Shown: positions 1 to 7,844 of the stretch, piece after piece | How positions within the stretch are numbered: the first letter of the stretch is position 1 | How the letters are laid out: the number at the start of each line of letters is the position of its first letter | Assembly (NCBI GenBank): GCA_027317645.1 | Contig: DAHVQS010000053.1 | Span: forward strand, 1-14,342 | Reading direction: 5' to 3' | From: Paenalcaligenes sp021793095 | Lineage (GTDB): Bacteria > Pseudomonadota > Gammaproteobacteria > Burkholderiales > Burkholderiaceae_B | DNA length: 14,342 nucleotides | The notes under the pieces: model-generated | Told to the model about the DNA's origin: nothing | The model's database searches: none | The model's input: only the letters and a program-made list of their open reading frames with translations | Translations under genes and position numbers: made by a program

Positions 1-197
1 AGATAGGCATCTACATCTCTTAGGCCAAGGCGTCGAGCAAATGCCCCCAAATGCCGTTGGATAGTTTCTTGCTTATGCCCTCCCAGCACAATTCCAGAAT
101 GCTGTTGCACCAAGCGCGCAACCCGTTCTAGTGTGTGTTCAGACAGTTTGTCCTGCGTGTCTTGCTCAAATGAATAAGCTGGGAAGTCATACCTCAT
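1..197 (-). CDS. cheR: CheR chemotaxis receptor methyltransferase, N-terminal part (cut by window edge)
   Basis: CheR methylates glutamates of chemoreceptors using S-adenosylmethionine, so that signalling adapts. Only the first 65 codons are present, reading leftward off the window. They match the all-helical CheR N-terminal domain: residues near 24-50 (ERVARLVQQHSGIVLGGHK) followed by a stretch rich in Arg and Leu (RHLGAFARRLGLRDV) are characteristic of the family, and that domain contacts the receptor. The catalytic SAM domain lies outside the window. The ATG at 197 is the only sensible start: the upstream receptor's TAA stop lies in the same frame just two codons before it. No strong Shine-Dalgarno is visible, so translation is probably coupled to the receptor gene. 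The position after mcp matches the Bordetella-type order. The family call is firm; the rest of the gene is unseen. Confidence 0.88.
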   Translation of the reverse strand, partial: MRYDFPAYSFEQDTQDKLSEHTLERVARLVQQHSGIVLGGHKQETIQRHLGAFARRLGLRDVDAY

Positions 198-203
198 ATA
201 GTG

Positions 204-2057
204 TTAATGCTCGAGCATTCCTATGCGACGTGAAGAAAGGTCGGCCCCTGTTCCGGTATCAGGACGCTCCGAATGTGCAGCATTGGCCGCTGTTTCGCCC
301 TCATTTAGCTCTAAACGCTCTGTGGCGGTTGATGTTTGTTCGTGCGTCGCCTCAGCAGCATAGTATGACGACCCATTCCATTGTTCAGAGCCTTCATGAT
401 CCAATGTCAAATACTCATCCTCAGGCTCACCCACATTAAATTCACTGACCGCCTCCGTCAGATTGAGTGTTTGCTCTTCTAAGGCTTCAATGGCATTAAC
501 AGTGCTTTCCACCAAATCAGCATTGAGACGTACCGCAGTATCCATTTGCGCCACCGCCACATTGACTTGCTCAATACCCAGATTTTGCTCGTTAGAAGCC
601 ACGGCTATTTCGCCCATAAAGGTAGTCACCCGATGAACCGCCTGAACCACCTCATTAACCACGGCACCCGCCTGACTCACCTGTTGGGCCCCCTGTTGTA
701 CATGCTCCATAGAGCCTTCAATCAAGGCTTTAATTTCCTGGGCTGCTTGGGCACTGCGTTGTGCCAGTGAGCGCACCTCACCGGCCACCACGGCAAAACC
801 ACGTCCGTGCTCACCGGCACGGGCTGCCTCTACAGAGGCATTCAACGCTAAAATATTGGTTTGAAATGCAATGCCATCAATGACATTTACAATTTCACTG
901 ATCTGCGCAGAGCTCGCTGTGATCTGCTCCATCACCTTGACCACCGATCCCACCTCTCCCCCTGCTCGCTCGGCCACTGCCGAAGCATCACGGGCCACGC
1001 GGTCAGCCTCTTGGGCATTTTCAGTATTTTGGCGCACGGTACCCGCTAACTCTTCCATACTGGCTGCAGTTTCCTGCAAGGCTGATGCCTGTTGCTCAGT
1101 CCGACTACTGAGCTCTAGCGCCCCGCCGTGAATACCACGCACCTCAGTCTCGGTACGCGCCACCCCTGCACGAATGCTGTAAATTAGCTGCACCAATCCG
1201 GCTTGCATGCGCTCTACCGCCTCGTACAGCACACCGATTTCATTACGCGATGGCGACTCAATTACCGTAGTGAGATCACCATTGGCAATCCTTTCAAAAT
1301 GCGCACCTGCCTGACGCAGTGGACGCAATACCATTTTGTTTAAAAAGACATAGGCCAGCGCCGCAATTAATAAGCTTGCCAAAATCCCTGCCGCCACGAT
1401 GCGCACAATCCATTCAAACTGCTGAGATTCTTGCGCGGCCATCTCGTCGACAATGCTGATTTGTTCATCAACAATATGGTCGACTAAATTGTTGAAAATA
1501 CTCTCTAAGCTTTGGGTCGTGTCCGCGCGATATTCACGATAGCCTGCGATATCGCCCTGGCGTATCAGCGCAACTTGCTGGGCAAACGCCTCTTCGGTTA
1601 ACTGCTGATAAAGATTAAACATGCGCTCGTAAGATTGACGCAAAGACCCTGCCTCGGTCACTAACTCTCCAGCCGCGTAGAAATCTTCCTGGCTATTTTG
1701 CAGCGTAAACTCAGCACGATCTAATAAACGCAATGCCTGGTCAGAGACTCCGGTAGCACTGGTTGAATCTTCATCCCAAGTGCTATCAAAGGTGTAGCGA
1801 TTTAAGGAAATATGAAACGACTGCTCCGAGGCGGCTTCCTCGACAAATAACTGAGCCGCCGTATATTTTTCATTGGCCTCATTAACCAAGCGAATGAAAT
1901 TTTGTTGCTCAACAATATTATGTAAGCCTAAATTGGCAAAACGCAGCGACAGTACACCGAGCGCGGCGCCGGAAATTAGCATGAACAAAAAAAAGAACAG
2001 CACCAGCAATAAGCTTGTTCGTACTTTTAAATTTCTAAATTGAAACCAGCGACGCAT
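204..2057 (-). CDS. Methyl-accepting chemotaxis protein (transmembrane chemoreceptor)
   Basis: A 617-aa inner-membrane chemoreceptor that passes ligand occupancy to CheW/CheA. TM1 is about residues 14-37 and TM2 about 217-239. Between them is a periplasmic region of about 180 residues, predicted mostly helical and so probably a four-helix-bundle type. HAMP is about 240-292. The cytoplasmic coiled-coil rod has the invariant hairpin tip around 388-413 (VIDGIAFQTNILALNASVEA), then GRGFAVVAGEVRSLAQ. Residues 540-617 are an acidic, low-complexity tail that lacks a terminal NWETF-type pentapeptide for tethering CheR or CheB. The start is supported by AGGAGA at 2063-2068, about 5 bases before the ATG. 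It lies 86 bp after cheW and 6 bp before cheR. It is the counterpart of the tar/tsr-like gene of the Bordetella motility cluster. The ligand cannot be deduced. Confidence 0.95.
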   Translation of the reverse strand: MRRWFQFRNLKVRTSLLLVLFFFLFMLISGAALGVLSLRFANLGLHNIVEQQNFIRLVNEANEKYTAAQLFVEEAASEQSFHISLNRYTFDSTWDEDSTSATGVSDQALRLLDRAEFTLQNSQEDFYAAGELVTEAGSLRQSYERMFNLYQQLTEEAFAQQVALIRQGDIAGYREYRADTTQSLESIFNNLVDHIVDEQISIVDEMAAQESQQFEWIVRIVAAGILASLLIAALAYVFLNKMVLRPLRQAGAHFERIANGDLTTVIESPSRNEIGVLYEAVERMQAGLVQLIYSIRAGVARTETEVRGIHGGALELSSRTEQQASALQETAASMEELAGTVRQNTENAQEADRVARDASAVAERAGGEVGSVVKVMEQITASSAQISEIVNVIDGIAFQTNILALNASVEAARAGEHGRGFAVVAGEVRSLAQRSAQAAQEIKALIEGSMEHVQQGAQQVSQAGAVVNEVVQAVHRVTTFMGEIAVASNEQNLGIEQVNVAVAQMDTAVRLNADLVESTVNAIEALEEQTLNLTEAVSEFNVGEPEDEYLTLDHEGSEQWNGSSYYAAEATHEQTSTATERLELNEGETAANAAHSERPDTGTGADLSSRRIGMLEH

Positions 2058-2143
2058 CCTATTCTCCTATCTCGGCAGGCCCCGGCTACCTGCGGCAAAT
2101 GGGCCTACTATTTATTTTGATGTCCCGCAAAATTGCATGAACC

Positions 2144-2644
2144 TTATGAAGACAAGCCTTCGACCAATTCCATTTCCTCACTGGTGATGAGCTTTTCTAT
2201 ATCCACTAAAATCAACATCCGTTCATCAATAGTGCCAATCCCCACCAAATACTCAGTTGAGAAAGCACTGCTGCCAAATTGGGGGGCATCACTGATCTGC
2301 TCCGCCGCGAGTGTGAGCACATCAGACACGCCATCCACCACCACCCCAATCACCCTATCTGCCACATTTAAAATGACCACCACCGTCTGATTGTCATATT
2401 TGACATCGGGCAGATTAAACTTGATGCGCATATCAATAATGGGCACAATAACGCCCCGCAAATTGGTCACCCCCTTTACAAAAGGCGGGACGTTTGCGAT
2501 GCGCGTCACACTTTGCTCTTGATAGCCACGGATCTCTTGTACTTTTAAAATATCAATGCCATATTCCTGCTCATTCAGAACAAAGACCAAAAACTCCTGG
2601 CGTCCTGAAACCGTGTCTGCATTATTGGCTTTTTGATAGGTCAT
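2144..2644 (-). CDS. cheW: CheW chemotaxis coupling protein
   Basis: CheW is the cytoplasmic adaptor that bridges chemoreceptor tips and the P5 domain of CheA in the signalling array. The 166-aa product is one CheW domain at the usual family length. Visible hallmarks are the opening strand EFLVFVLNEQEYGIDILKV (about 17-35), then VPPFVKGVTNLRGVIVPIID (about 53-72), the conserved NLRG turn, and a closing strand MLILVDIEKLI. The ATG at 2644 is preceded by a purine-rich GAGG and GGGGAAC. It sits 43 bp after cheA and 86 bp before the receptor gene, in the same direction, so it is a member of the mot-che operon. Nothing looks damaged. Confidence 0.96.
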   Translation of the reverse strand: MTYQKANNADTVSGRQEFLVFVLNEQEYGIDILKVQEIRGYQEQSVTRIANVPPFVKGVTNLRGVIVPIIDMRIKFNLPDVKYDNQTVVVILNVADRVIGVVVDGVSDVLTLAAEQISDAPQFGSSAFSTEYLVGIGTIDERMLILVDIEKLITSEEMELVEGLSS

Positions 2645-2687
2645 GACCTCGTTCCCCTATGCTTTGGTAATTTGTATCTAAATGACT

Positions 2688-4820
2688 TTAATTCACCTCA
2701 CTTTGCACCAAGCGATCCGCATAGGAACCACCCGCACGGTCCCTATTCATGCGGTGCAAAGCAAATACATCAACAATCAATGCCACACTGCCATCACCCA
2801 AAATGGTCGCTGCTGATATTCCAGGGATTTTTTTGTAATTAGTCTCTAAGTTTTTGACGACCACCTGATGCTGCCCCAATAGCTGATCAACCAACAAGGC
2901 AAAGCGCGTGTCCTCGGCTTGTAGCACCACGGCAATGGCACGGGTGGGATCAGGCTCATACGCAGCCACGCCAAATACCTCGCCCAACGACACTACCGGT
3001 AAATACTCACCGCGGACATACAACACATGCTCACCGGCGGTCATGGTCCGTAATTGCGCGGCCTCGGGTTGCATGGACTCCATCACATGACTGAGCGGCA
3101 AAATAAACACCTCATCGCCTACTTTGACTGACATCCCATCTAAGATGGCCAAAGTTAAGGGCAATACAATTCGCGTCGTGGTCCCTTGACCCTTTTCTGA
3201 GGTGACATACACATGCCCCCCCATGCCTTGAATATTGCGCCGTACCACATCCATGCCAACGCCGCGCCCAGAAATCTCGGTCACTTTCTCAGCCGTGGAA
3301 AATCCTGGTGCAAACAACAACTGCCAAAGCTCTTCGTCTGGGATGTTTTCATTGCTCACCAGACCTTGCTGCATGGCCTTTTTTAGAATTTTTTCGCGGT
3401 TGAGCCCGGCACCATCATCCATGACCTCAATAATGATGTGCCCCCCCTGGTGTTGTGCAGATAGCGTCAATACGCCCTCTGGGTCCTTGCCCGCTGCAAT
3501 GCGTTGCTCAGGCATTTCCAAGCCATGATCGATGCTGTTGCGCACCAAATGAGTCAGGGGATCAATGATGCGTTGGATCAAACTCTTATCCAGCTCTGTG
3601 GCTTGGCCTCGGGTTACCAAGCGAATGTTTTTACCCAAGCGTTGTGCATTTTCTCGGACCACTCTGGGGAAACGATTAAACACATAATCCATAGGCACCA
3701 TACGAATGGCCATCACTGCCTCTTGCAAGTCACGGGCATTACGTTCGAGCTGCTCTATGCCGTTGAGTAAACGATCATGCAAGACAGGGTCCAGATCTGT
3801 TGCCGTTTGCACCAGCATGGCTTGGGTGATCACCAACTCACCCACCAAATTAATAATCTGATCTACCCGCTCCACTCCCACCCGCAGCGTACTAGAATCA
3901 CCACGACGTGACGCTTCGGGCCGCGGCGCACCCGCCGCATCTGCCACTGTTTTTTTCTGCGACTGAGCCGCTGCCTCAGAGGCACCTGGTGCTGCTGATG
4001 GTGATGCTGCCGATGGTTTAGGTGTTGATGCTGCCGATGTTTCAGGTGTTGGATCTGCAGATACAGCGCTTGTTGATTCTGCAGGCGTGGCACTTGTTGA
4101 TTCTGCAGATGTGGCGGCGATTGATTCTGTCGCTACCTCTGTCGGCGCGTTTAAACTCTCTACAGCATCTGCCGGTAAAGGGGCCTGCGATGTGGTGATT
4201 TGATCTTCATTCACCACAAAACAGCTCACGGCGATAATATCAGCGACTGCCGTCGTGGTATCCAACCAAAAAGTGATGGCGTCCTCTTTAGATTCCTCGT
4301 GCAATACCTCGCCCATGAGAGCCATCTCATTTCTCAAAGCAGCGGCATCCCGAGGGCGAATAGACTCAATATGTATTTTTAAATATTTCTTTTCGGCCTG
4401 GGCTGCAGGATCGCTATGGATGGGTTGCTGCCTTAAGTCCATCAATTGCTCTCTGATGGATTGACTATGCTCTGGGGCCAAAGGCGTTGACTGTCTATAG
4501 GCCGCCACCATATCTGAAAGCACATCTTTGGTCGCCAAAAACAAATCGATCATTTCGGCACGTAGCGGCAATTTGCCATTGCGAATGTCGTCCAAAACAT
4601 TTTCCAACACATGAGTTGTTTCGGCGAGATCTTCAAATGTGCCAAAGGTCGCTGCCCCCCCTTTTATTGAATGGGCCGCCCTAAAAATTGCATTGAGATC
4701 ATCTGCATTGGGAGCGTCCACATCCAGCGCCAGCAGCAAGCCCTCCATCTCGGCCAGCAGCTCGTCTGCTTCATCAAAGAAGGTATCGAAAAATTGGCTT
4801 AAATCTAAACCGGAACTCAT
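2688..4820 (-). CDS. cheA: CheA chemotaxis sensor histidine kinase
   Basis: CheA autophosphorylates on a histidine in response to receptor state and passes the phosphate to CheY and CheB. The 710-aa product has all five domains. P1 (about 1-105) has the phospho-acceptor His50 in AAHSIKGGA. A P2-like CheY-binding domain spans about 145-207. A long Ala/Ser/Thr/Pro linker spans about 212-308. P3 dimerisation is about 309-375. P4 ATPase has the N box around Asn428 (LVRNSIDHG), G1 DDGAGLN at 468-474 and G2 GRGVGMD at 518-524. The CheW-like P5 starts near 560. It is longer than the 654-aa E. coli protein mainly because the linker carries 8-residue repeats. The ATG at 4820 follows AGGGGGC. The gene lies 59 bp after motB. 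All catalytic residues look intact. Confidence 0.97.
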   Translation of the reverse strand: MSSGLDLSQFFDTFFDEADELLAEMEGLLLALDVDAPNADDLNAIFRAAHSIKGGAATFGTFEDLAETTHVLENVLDDIRNGKLPLRAEMIDLFLATKDVLSDMVAAYRQSTPLAPEHSQSIREQLMDLRQQPIHSDPAAQAEKKYLKIHIESIRPRDAAALRNEMALMGEVLHEESKEDAITFWLDTTTAVADIIAVSCFVVNEDQITTSQAPLPADAVESLNAPTEVATESIAATSAESTSATPAESTSAVSADPTPETSAASTPKPSAASPSAAPGASEAAAQSQKKTVADAAGAPRPEASRRGDSSTLRVGVERVDQIINLVGELVITQAMLVQTATDLDPVLHDRLLNGIEQLERNARDLQEAVMAIRMVPMDYVFNRFPRVVRENAQRLGKNIRLVTRGQATELDKSLIQRIIDPLTHLVRNSIDHGLEMPEQRIAAGKDPEGVLTLSAQHQGGHIIIEVMDDGAGLNREKILKKAMQQGLVSNENIPDEELWQLLFAPGFSTAEKVTEISGRGVGMDVVRRNIQGMGGHVYVTSEKGQGTTTRIVLPLTLAILDGMSVKVGDEVFILPLSHVMESMQPEAAQLRTMTAGEHVLYVRGEYLPVVSLGEVFGVAAYEPDPTRAIAVVLQAEDTRFALLVDQLLGQHQVVVKNLETNYKKIPGISAATILGDGSVALIVDVFALHRMNRDRAGGSYADRLVQSEVN
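3957..4124 (-). repeat. Degenerate 24-bp tandem repeat coding for the cheA P2-P3 linker
   Basis: CheA residues 233-288 divide into seven 8-residue units: SIAATSAE, STSATPAE, STSAVSAD, PTPETSAA, STPKPSAA, SPSAAPGA, SEAAAQSQ. At DNA level the units have a 24-bp period. The best-conserved neighbours share GCAGAATCAACAAG (coding strand), and two later units share GCAGCATCAACACCT or a close variant. The array lies wholly in the flexible linker between the CheY-binding and dimerisation domains, where length change should be tolerated. It has decayed rather than being an exact array. Confidence 0.75.
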
Positions 4821-4879
4821 CTTGCCCCCTGCAAAAACAGATTGTTACACTCAACAACCAAGACCCTTTACGGCACGCT

Positions 4880-5797
4880 CTAAGGTGCACTGTCTGTACT
4901 GTCGGCAGTCTCCTGCTCATCCACCGCATTGGGCATAATTTGCCCCGCATCATGATCTGCCGGTATGTGACGTTCCTGCTGAGCATCCATTTGCTCTTCT
5001 GCTTGGCGACTAAGCGCGACAATACTGATACGTCTATTAACGGCTGCTTCGGGATCTTCTTTAACTAAATTGACTGTGGATGCTAATCCCGATATTTGCT
5101 TGACTTTATTTTCAGCCAATCCACCAGCGACTAACTCGCGGCGGGCGGCATTGGCACGATCAGAGGACAGCTCCCAATTGCTGTACTCCCGCTCGCCTTG
5201 GACGTATTGGTGAGCATCGGTGTGCCCCGCAATCAATAACCGATTAGGAAGCTCGTTGAGCGGCTTACTCAAAGAGCGCAAAATTTCGCGCATATAGGGT
5301 TGCACCTGGGCGCTCCCCAAATCAAACATAGGACGGTTTTTCTGATCCACTATCTGTATGCGCAACCCCTCATGAGTCATGTCAATGAGCAGCTGAGGTC
5401 GAAATTCCTTGAGCACAGGATCAGAAGCGATCAGCTGATCGAGCTCTTCGCGCAGCGCTTGCAAACGCTCTCGATCGCGTTGATACCCCTCAATTTGCTC
5501 AGGGGGCAATGGATAATCCTGCGGGATTACACTGGGATGTCCACCCGGAATGACGCTGCGCGCATGATCGGTATTTAACCCACCGCGGATGGCTTCTATC
5601 AACGGCATACGAAAATACTCAGCAATGGTTTTCAGCTCTTCACGAGGGATCAATGACAGCACCCACATCACCAAAAAGAAAGCCATCATGGCAGTCATGA
5701 AGTCTGCATAAGCAATCTTCCAACTGCTGGCCCGCCGTGGTAAGGAACTGCGCCGCGAACGGCGCACAATAATGAGAGGGCGATTTCTGCTACTCAT
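4880..5797 (-). CDS. motB: MotB flagellar stator protein
   Basis: MotB anchors the stator to peptidoglycan and carries the proton-binding residue of the MotA4-5/MotB2 channel. The 305-aa product has a basic cytoplasmic N-terminus, a single TM helix of about 28-50 containing the essential Asp32 in KIAYADFMTAMMAFFLVMW, and a plug-like segment after it (about 52-66, EELKTIAEYFRMP). An OmpA-like peptidoglycan-binding domain follows, with GHTD at 191-194, YSNWELSSDRA about 205-215 and NRRISIV at 254-260. Asp32 has the same number as in E. coli, which supports the ATG at 5797; AGGGG lies 8 bases upstream. It begins 5 bp after motA, which suggests coupled synthesis. The last 40 residues are a hydrophilic acidic tail, variable in the family. 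Confidence 0.97.
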   Translation of the reverse strand: MSSRNRPLIIVRRSRRSSLPRRASSWKIAYADFMTAMMAFFLVMWVLSLIPREELKTIAEYFRMPLIEAIRGGLNTDHARSVIPGGHPSVIPQDYPLPPEQIEGYQRDRERLQALREELDQLIASDPVLKEFRPQLLIDMTHEGLRIQIVDQKNRPMFDLGSAQVQPYMREILRSLSKPLNELPNRLLIAGHTDAHQYVQGEREYSNWELSSDRANAARRELVAGGLAENKVKQISGLASTVNLVKEDPEAAVNRRISIVALSRQAEEQMDAQQERHIPADHDAGQIMPNAVDEQETADSTDSAP

Positions 5798-5802
5798 GGG
5801 CG

Positions 5803-6684
5803 CTACCCCTGAGTGGCATCATGACGTGAGCGGCCTTCCTGCCGGATACGCTCTTCCATCTCAAAAAACGTAGGCCGTTCAGAGCTGAATAACACCTTGC
5901 GTCCAAACTCCAGAGCAATCTGTGCTGGATACCCACTCATGCTAGCGACCAGAGTCACCTTGATACTTTCTAGCATGGCCACGGCGCGATCATTTTTTCT
6001 CTCGATGACCGCTGCAATTGGCCCCACAAAACCATAGGCCAGCAAGATTCCTAGAAACGTCCCCACCATTGCCTTGGAAATCAGATCGGCCAAAATAGCT
6101 GGGGGTTGATCCACTGAAGCCAAGGCTTTGATCACCCCCAAGACAGCTGCCACAATACCAAATGCGGGTAGCGCATCTGCCACGGTATAAAGAGCAGATG
6201 AAGGCACATTGCGCTCTAATAAAAAGGTTTCTATTTCTTGATCCATGATGGCCTCAACCTCGTGGGGGCTGAGGTTTCCGCTAATAATGACGCGCATATA
6301 ATCGCAAATGAACCCCACCAACAACGGGTCTTTCAACAACGCCGGATAGGCCTGAAAAATGGGGCTGTCATGCGGTTCTTCAATATCGTTCTCAACCGTC
6401 ATCAAACCCTCGCGGCGGGCTTTGCTCAGCAACACATACATCAAGCTCATTAGCTCGAGTGCCATTGTTTTGTTATAGGGACTGGGCTTGACGGCTTCGA
6501 TCAAAGCGCGCAACATCAAACGCAAGGAACGCCCATTACTGGCGGCCAAATAGGCCCCTAAGGCTGCCCCACCGATCAAGGTAAACTCAAAAGGTTGATA
6601 CAGGGCTCCCAAATGCCCACCCAAGGCCACAAAGCTACCAAAAACAGCGATAAAGACTATTAAATATCCGACAATAATAAACAC
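5803..6684 (-). CDS. motA: MotA flagellar stator protein (GTG start)
   Basis: MotA forms the proton channel with MotB and drives the rotor by contact with FliG. The open frame extends to an ATG at 6786, but the GTG at 6684 is the better start. It gives 293 aa (E. coli 295). It puts the torque residues at Arg90 and Glu98 and the channel prolines at Pro173 and Pro222, exactly the E. coli numbers. It is preceded by AAAAGG six bases away. The upstream ATG would fall inside the -35 element of the predicted promoter, and the extra 34 residues look unlike MotA. TM helices are about 1-20, 32-47, 170-190 and 205-225. The C-terminal cytoplasmic part includes EFGRKVLFSSERPTF. motB follows after 5 bp. 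Confidence 0.95.
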   Translation of the reverse strand: MFIIVGYLIVFIAVFGSFVALGGHLGALYQPFEFTLIGGAALGAYLAASNGRSLRLMLRALIEAVKPSPYNKTMALELMSLMYVLLSKARREGLMTVENDIEEPHDSPIFQAYPALLKDPLLVGFICDYMRVIISGNLSPHEVEAIMDQEIETFLLERNVPSSALYTVADALPAFGIVAAVLGVIKALASVDQPPAILADLISKAMVGTFLGILLAYGFVGPIAAVIERKNDRAVAMLESIKVTLVASMSGYPAQIALEFGRKVLFSSERPTFFEMEERIRQEGRSRHDATQG

Positions 6685-6762
6685 GAGTTGCCTTTTATCT
6701 ATCCACGCCCTCCTATGATCGTCTCTTTTAGAACAGTACGATAAAGCTATTAATCCCCTTTT

Positions 6763-6789
6763 TGGTCGGCTAATTGACGCTTTCAATTA
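6763..6789 (-). promoter_or_regulatory. Candidate sigma-28 (FliA) promoter for motA-motB-cheA-cheW
   Basis: On the minus strand TAAT (6786-6789), 15 bases, then GCCGACCA (6763-6770) resembles the flagellar sigma-28 consensus TAAA-N15-GCCGATAA: 3 of 4 and 6 of 8 positions, with exact spacing. It lies between the flhDC terminator and the motA GTG, giving a leader of about 70 nt. In E. coli, motA-motB-cheA-cheW is a FliA-dependent class III operon. The match is by eye, not scored. Confidence 0.6.
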
Positions 6790-6810
6790 TTTCTTGTTTA
6801 TATGGGCATT

Positions 6811-6831
6811 AAAAAAGGGCCAAGCGGCCCT
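6811..6831 (-). terminator. Rho-independent terminator of flhDC
   Basis: Reading the minus strand, AGGGCC (6826-6831), loop GCTT, GGCCCT (6816-6821) forms a 6-bp stem followed directly by a run of T down to 6811. It begins 8 bp after the flhC stop codon, so flhDC should be a separate transcript from motA onward. Confidence 0.88.
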
Positions 6832-6839
6832 GAAATTAT

Positions 6840-7430
6840 TTACTGCACATGATCATTTTGACCTGAGCGAGCGCGTTTTTTCTTTTTCCTGATGACGCGG
6901 CTTGCCTGGGTTTTCCCAGCCCGTGGAGGCGGTTTACAAATACCACAGACAAACCCATTGGTGAGCGCCTGGGCATGGGCCACAAAATTACCCTGGCAGG
7001 ACGCGCACTGTGCCATTTGCATCATCTCACTTTCAAAAAAACGCACCAACACCCAAGCCCGAGTAAAGCTCAGCACAGGCTCATCACCCGCCCCCTCTAA
7101 TCGCCCCGCTGAAGCTTGCTCAAGATAAAGTCTATAGCTCTCAACCAAGGCCTCACCTTTGGGTAGAGAGGTACAAAGGCTCATGTACTGATAAATACTG
7201 TAGAAAATAGTTGCATGTATATTGGGCAGCCAAGTCGTAAACCAGTCGACAGAAAACGGCAACATGCCCTTGGGAGGTGACTCTTGCCGCACCTCGCGAT
7301 ATAAGCGCGCCAAACGCTCATAGCTCAGCGAAGTCTCGGCCTGCAAGACCTGCAAGCGAGCACCAAGGTGAATCATACGGGTCGCCAAGTGGATGTCTTT
7401 GGCTTCCTGAGAAACACTGCGCGTGGCCAT
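6840..7430 (-). CDS. flhC: FlhC, flagellar master regulator subunit
   Basis: FlhC and FlhD form the FlhD4C2 activator that turns on early flagellar operons through sigma-70. The 196-aa product is family length (E. coli 192). Its zinc site is complete: Cys142-x2-Cys145 and Cys162-x2-Cys165, with the same internal spacing as the E. coli cysteines 138, 141, 158 and 161. The N-terminal helical part contains LSYERLARLYREV and the conserved GMLPFSVDWFTTW (about 55-67). The C-terminus is a strongly basic tail (IRKKKKRARS, about 180-189) that may help DNA binding. The ATG at 7430 lies 3 bp after the flhD stop, with GGAGG inside the end of flhD, so the pair is translationally coupled. An intrinsic terminator follows. 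Confidence 0.97.
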   Translation of the reverse strand: MATRSVSQEAKDIHLATRMIHLGARLQVLQAETSLSYERLARLYREVRQESPPKGMLPFSVDWFTTWLPNIHATIFYSIYQYMSLCTSLPKGEALVESYRLYLEQASAGRLEGAGDEPVLSFTRAWVLVRFFESEMMQMAQCASCQGNFVAHAQALTNGFVCGICKPPPRAGKTQASRVIRKKKKRARSGQNDHVQ

Positions 7431-7433
7431 TGA

Positions 7434-7775
7434 TTAGGCCTCCGAAGGGTCCGCCGCTAACGAGGCGGTAGCGCGCTGTGCTAGCAAGATCGTTGAATGC
7501 GCTTCTTGTAGTACACCACCCAAGACATCCTTGGACAAGGTCTTGAGCAACTCATAGTCATTTAAACGAAAGCCGCACAGCAACGAGCTGGAATTAGCCA
7601 AACGAATGATTTGTGCAGGAGACAATCCTATCAAGGTTTCTGCAACATCTTCACGGATACCTAGACGATACATGCCTACATTCTTCTTTTCTTTTAGTAG
7701 TCGCTGCGCCAAAATCAGATAAGAAAGATTGACTTCATGAATATCATCTAACAACTGATTTTCTGAATTAGACAT
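7434..7775 (-). CDS. flhD: FlhD, flagellar master regulator subunit
   Basis: FlhD is the partner of FlhC in the FlhD4C2 transcription activator. From the ATG at 7775 the protein is 113 aa (E. coli 116). It starts in register with the family, whose N-terminal helix reads like DDIHEVNLSYLILAQRLL (about 10-27). It continues with MYRLGI (35-40), LSPAQIIRLANSSSLLCGFRL (51-71) and a conserved cysteine at 67 (E. coli Cys65). A good GGAG lies 5 bases before this ATG. The frame stays open to an ATG at 7832, but the extra 19 residues have no family support and that start lacks a ribosome binding site. It is the first cistron of flhDC and is preceded by a long structured leader. Confidence 0.96.
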   Translation of the reverse strand: MSNSENQLLDDIHEVNLSYLILAQRLLKEKKNVGMYRLGIREDVAETLIGLSPAQIIRLANSSSLLCGFRLNDYELLKTLSKDVLGGVLQEAHSTILLAQRATASLAADPSEA

Positions 7776-7792
7776 ATTTGCTCCAAATTTTT

Positions 7793-7812
7793 GCTGGCTT
7801 TGGAAGACCAGC
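7793..7812 (-). promoter_or_regulatory. Hairpin immediately upstream of the flhD ribosome binding site
   Basis: On the transcript strand GCTGGT (7807-7812), an 8-nt loop, then GCCAGC (7793-7798) can pair over 5 Watson-Crick bases plus one G-U. It ends about 9 bases before the flhD GGAG. It could tune access to the start site or act as an mRNA stability element. The function is inference. Confidence 0.4.
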
Positions 7813-7844
7813 GCAATGGTATAAAAACCCATTCATAAAGCGGC

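Noticed and set aside
131..439. 102-codon plus-strand ORF
   Set aside because: It lies antisense across the receptor tail and the cheR start, has no ribosome binding site or family resemblance, and the opposite strand is firmly coding.
2075..2093. GCAGG/CCTGC stem before the receptor gene as a terminator
   Set aside because: Only 5 bp, with no T-run, and it lies inside an evident operon just upstream of a good ribosome binding site.
7776..7832. 19-residue N-terminal extension of FlhD from ATG 7832
   Set aside because: It lies outside the family alignment and contains the leader hairpin; the ATG at 7775 has a proper GGAG and matches family length.
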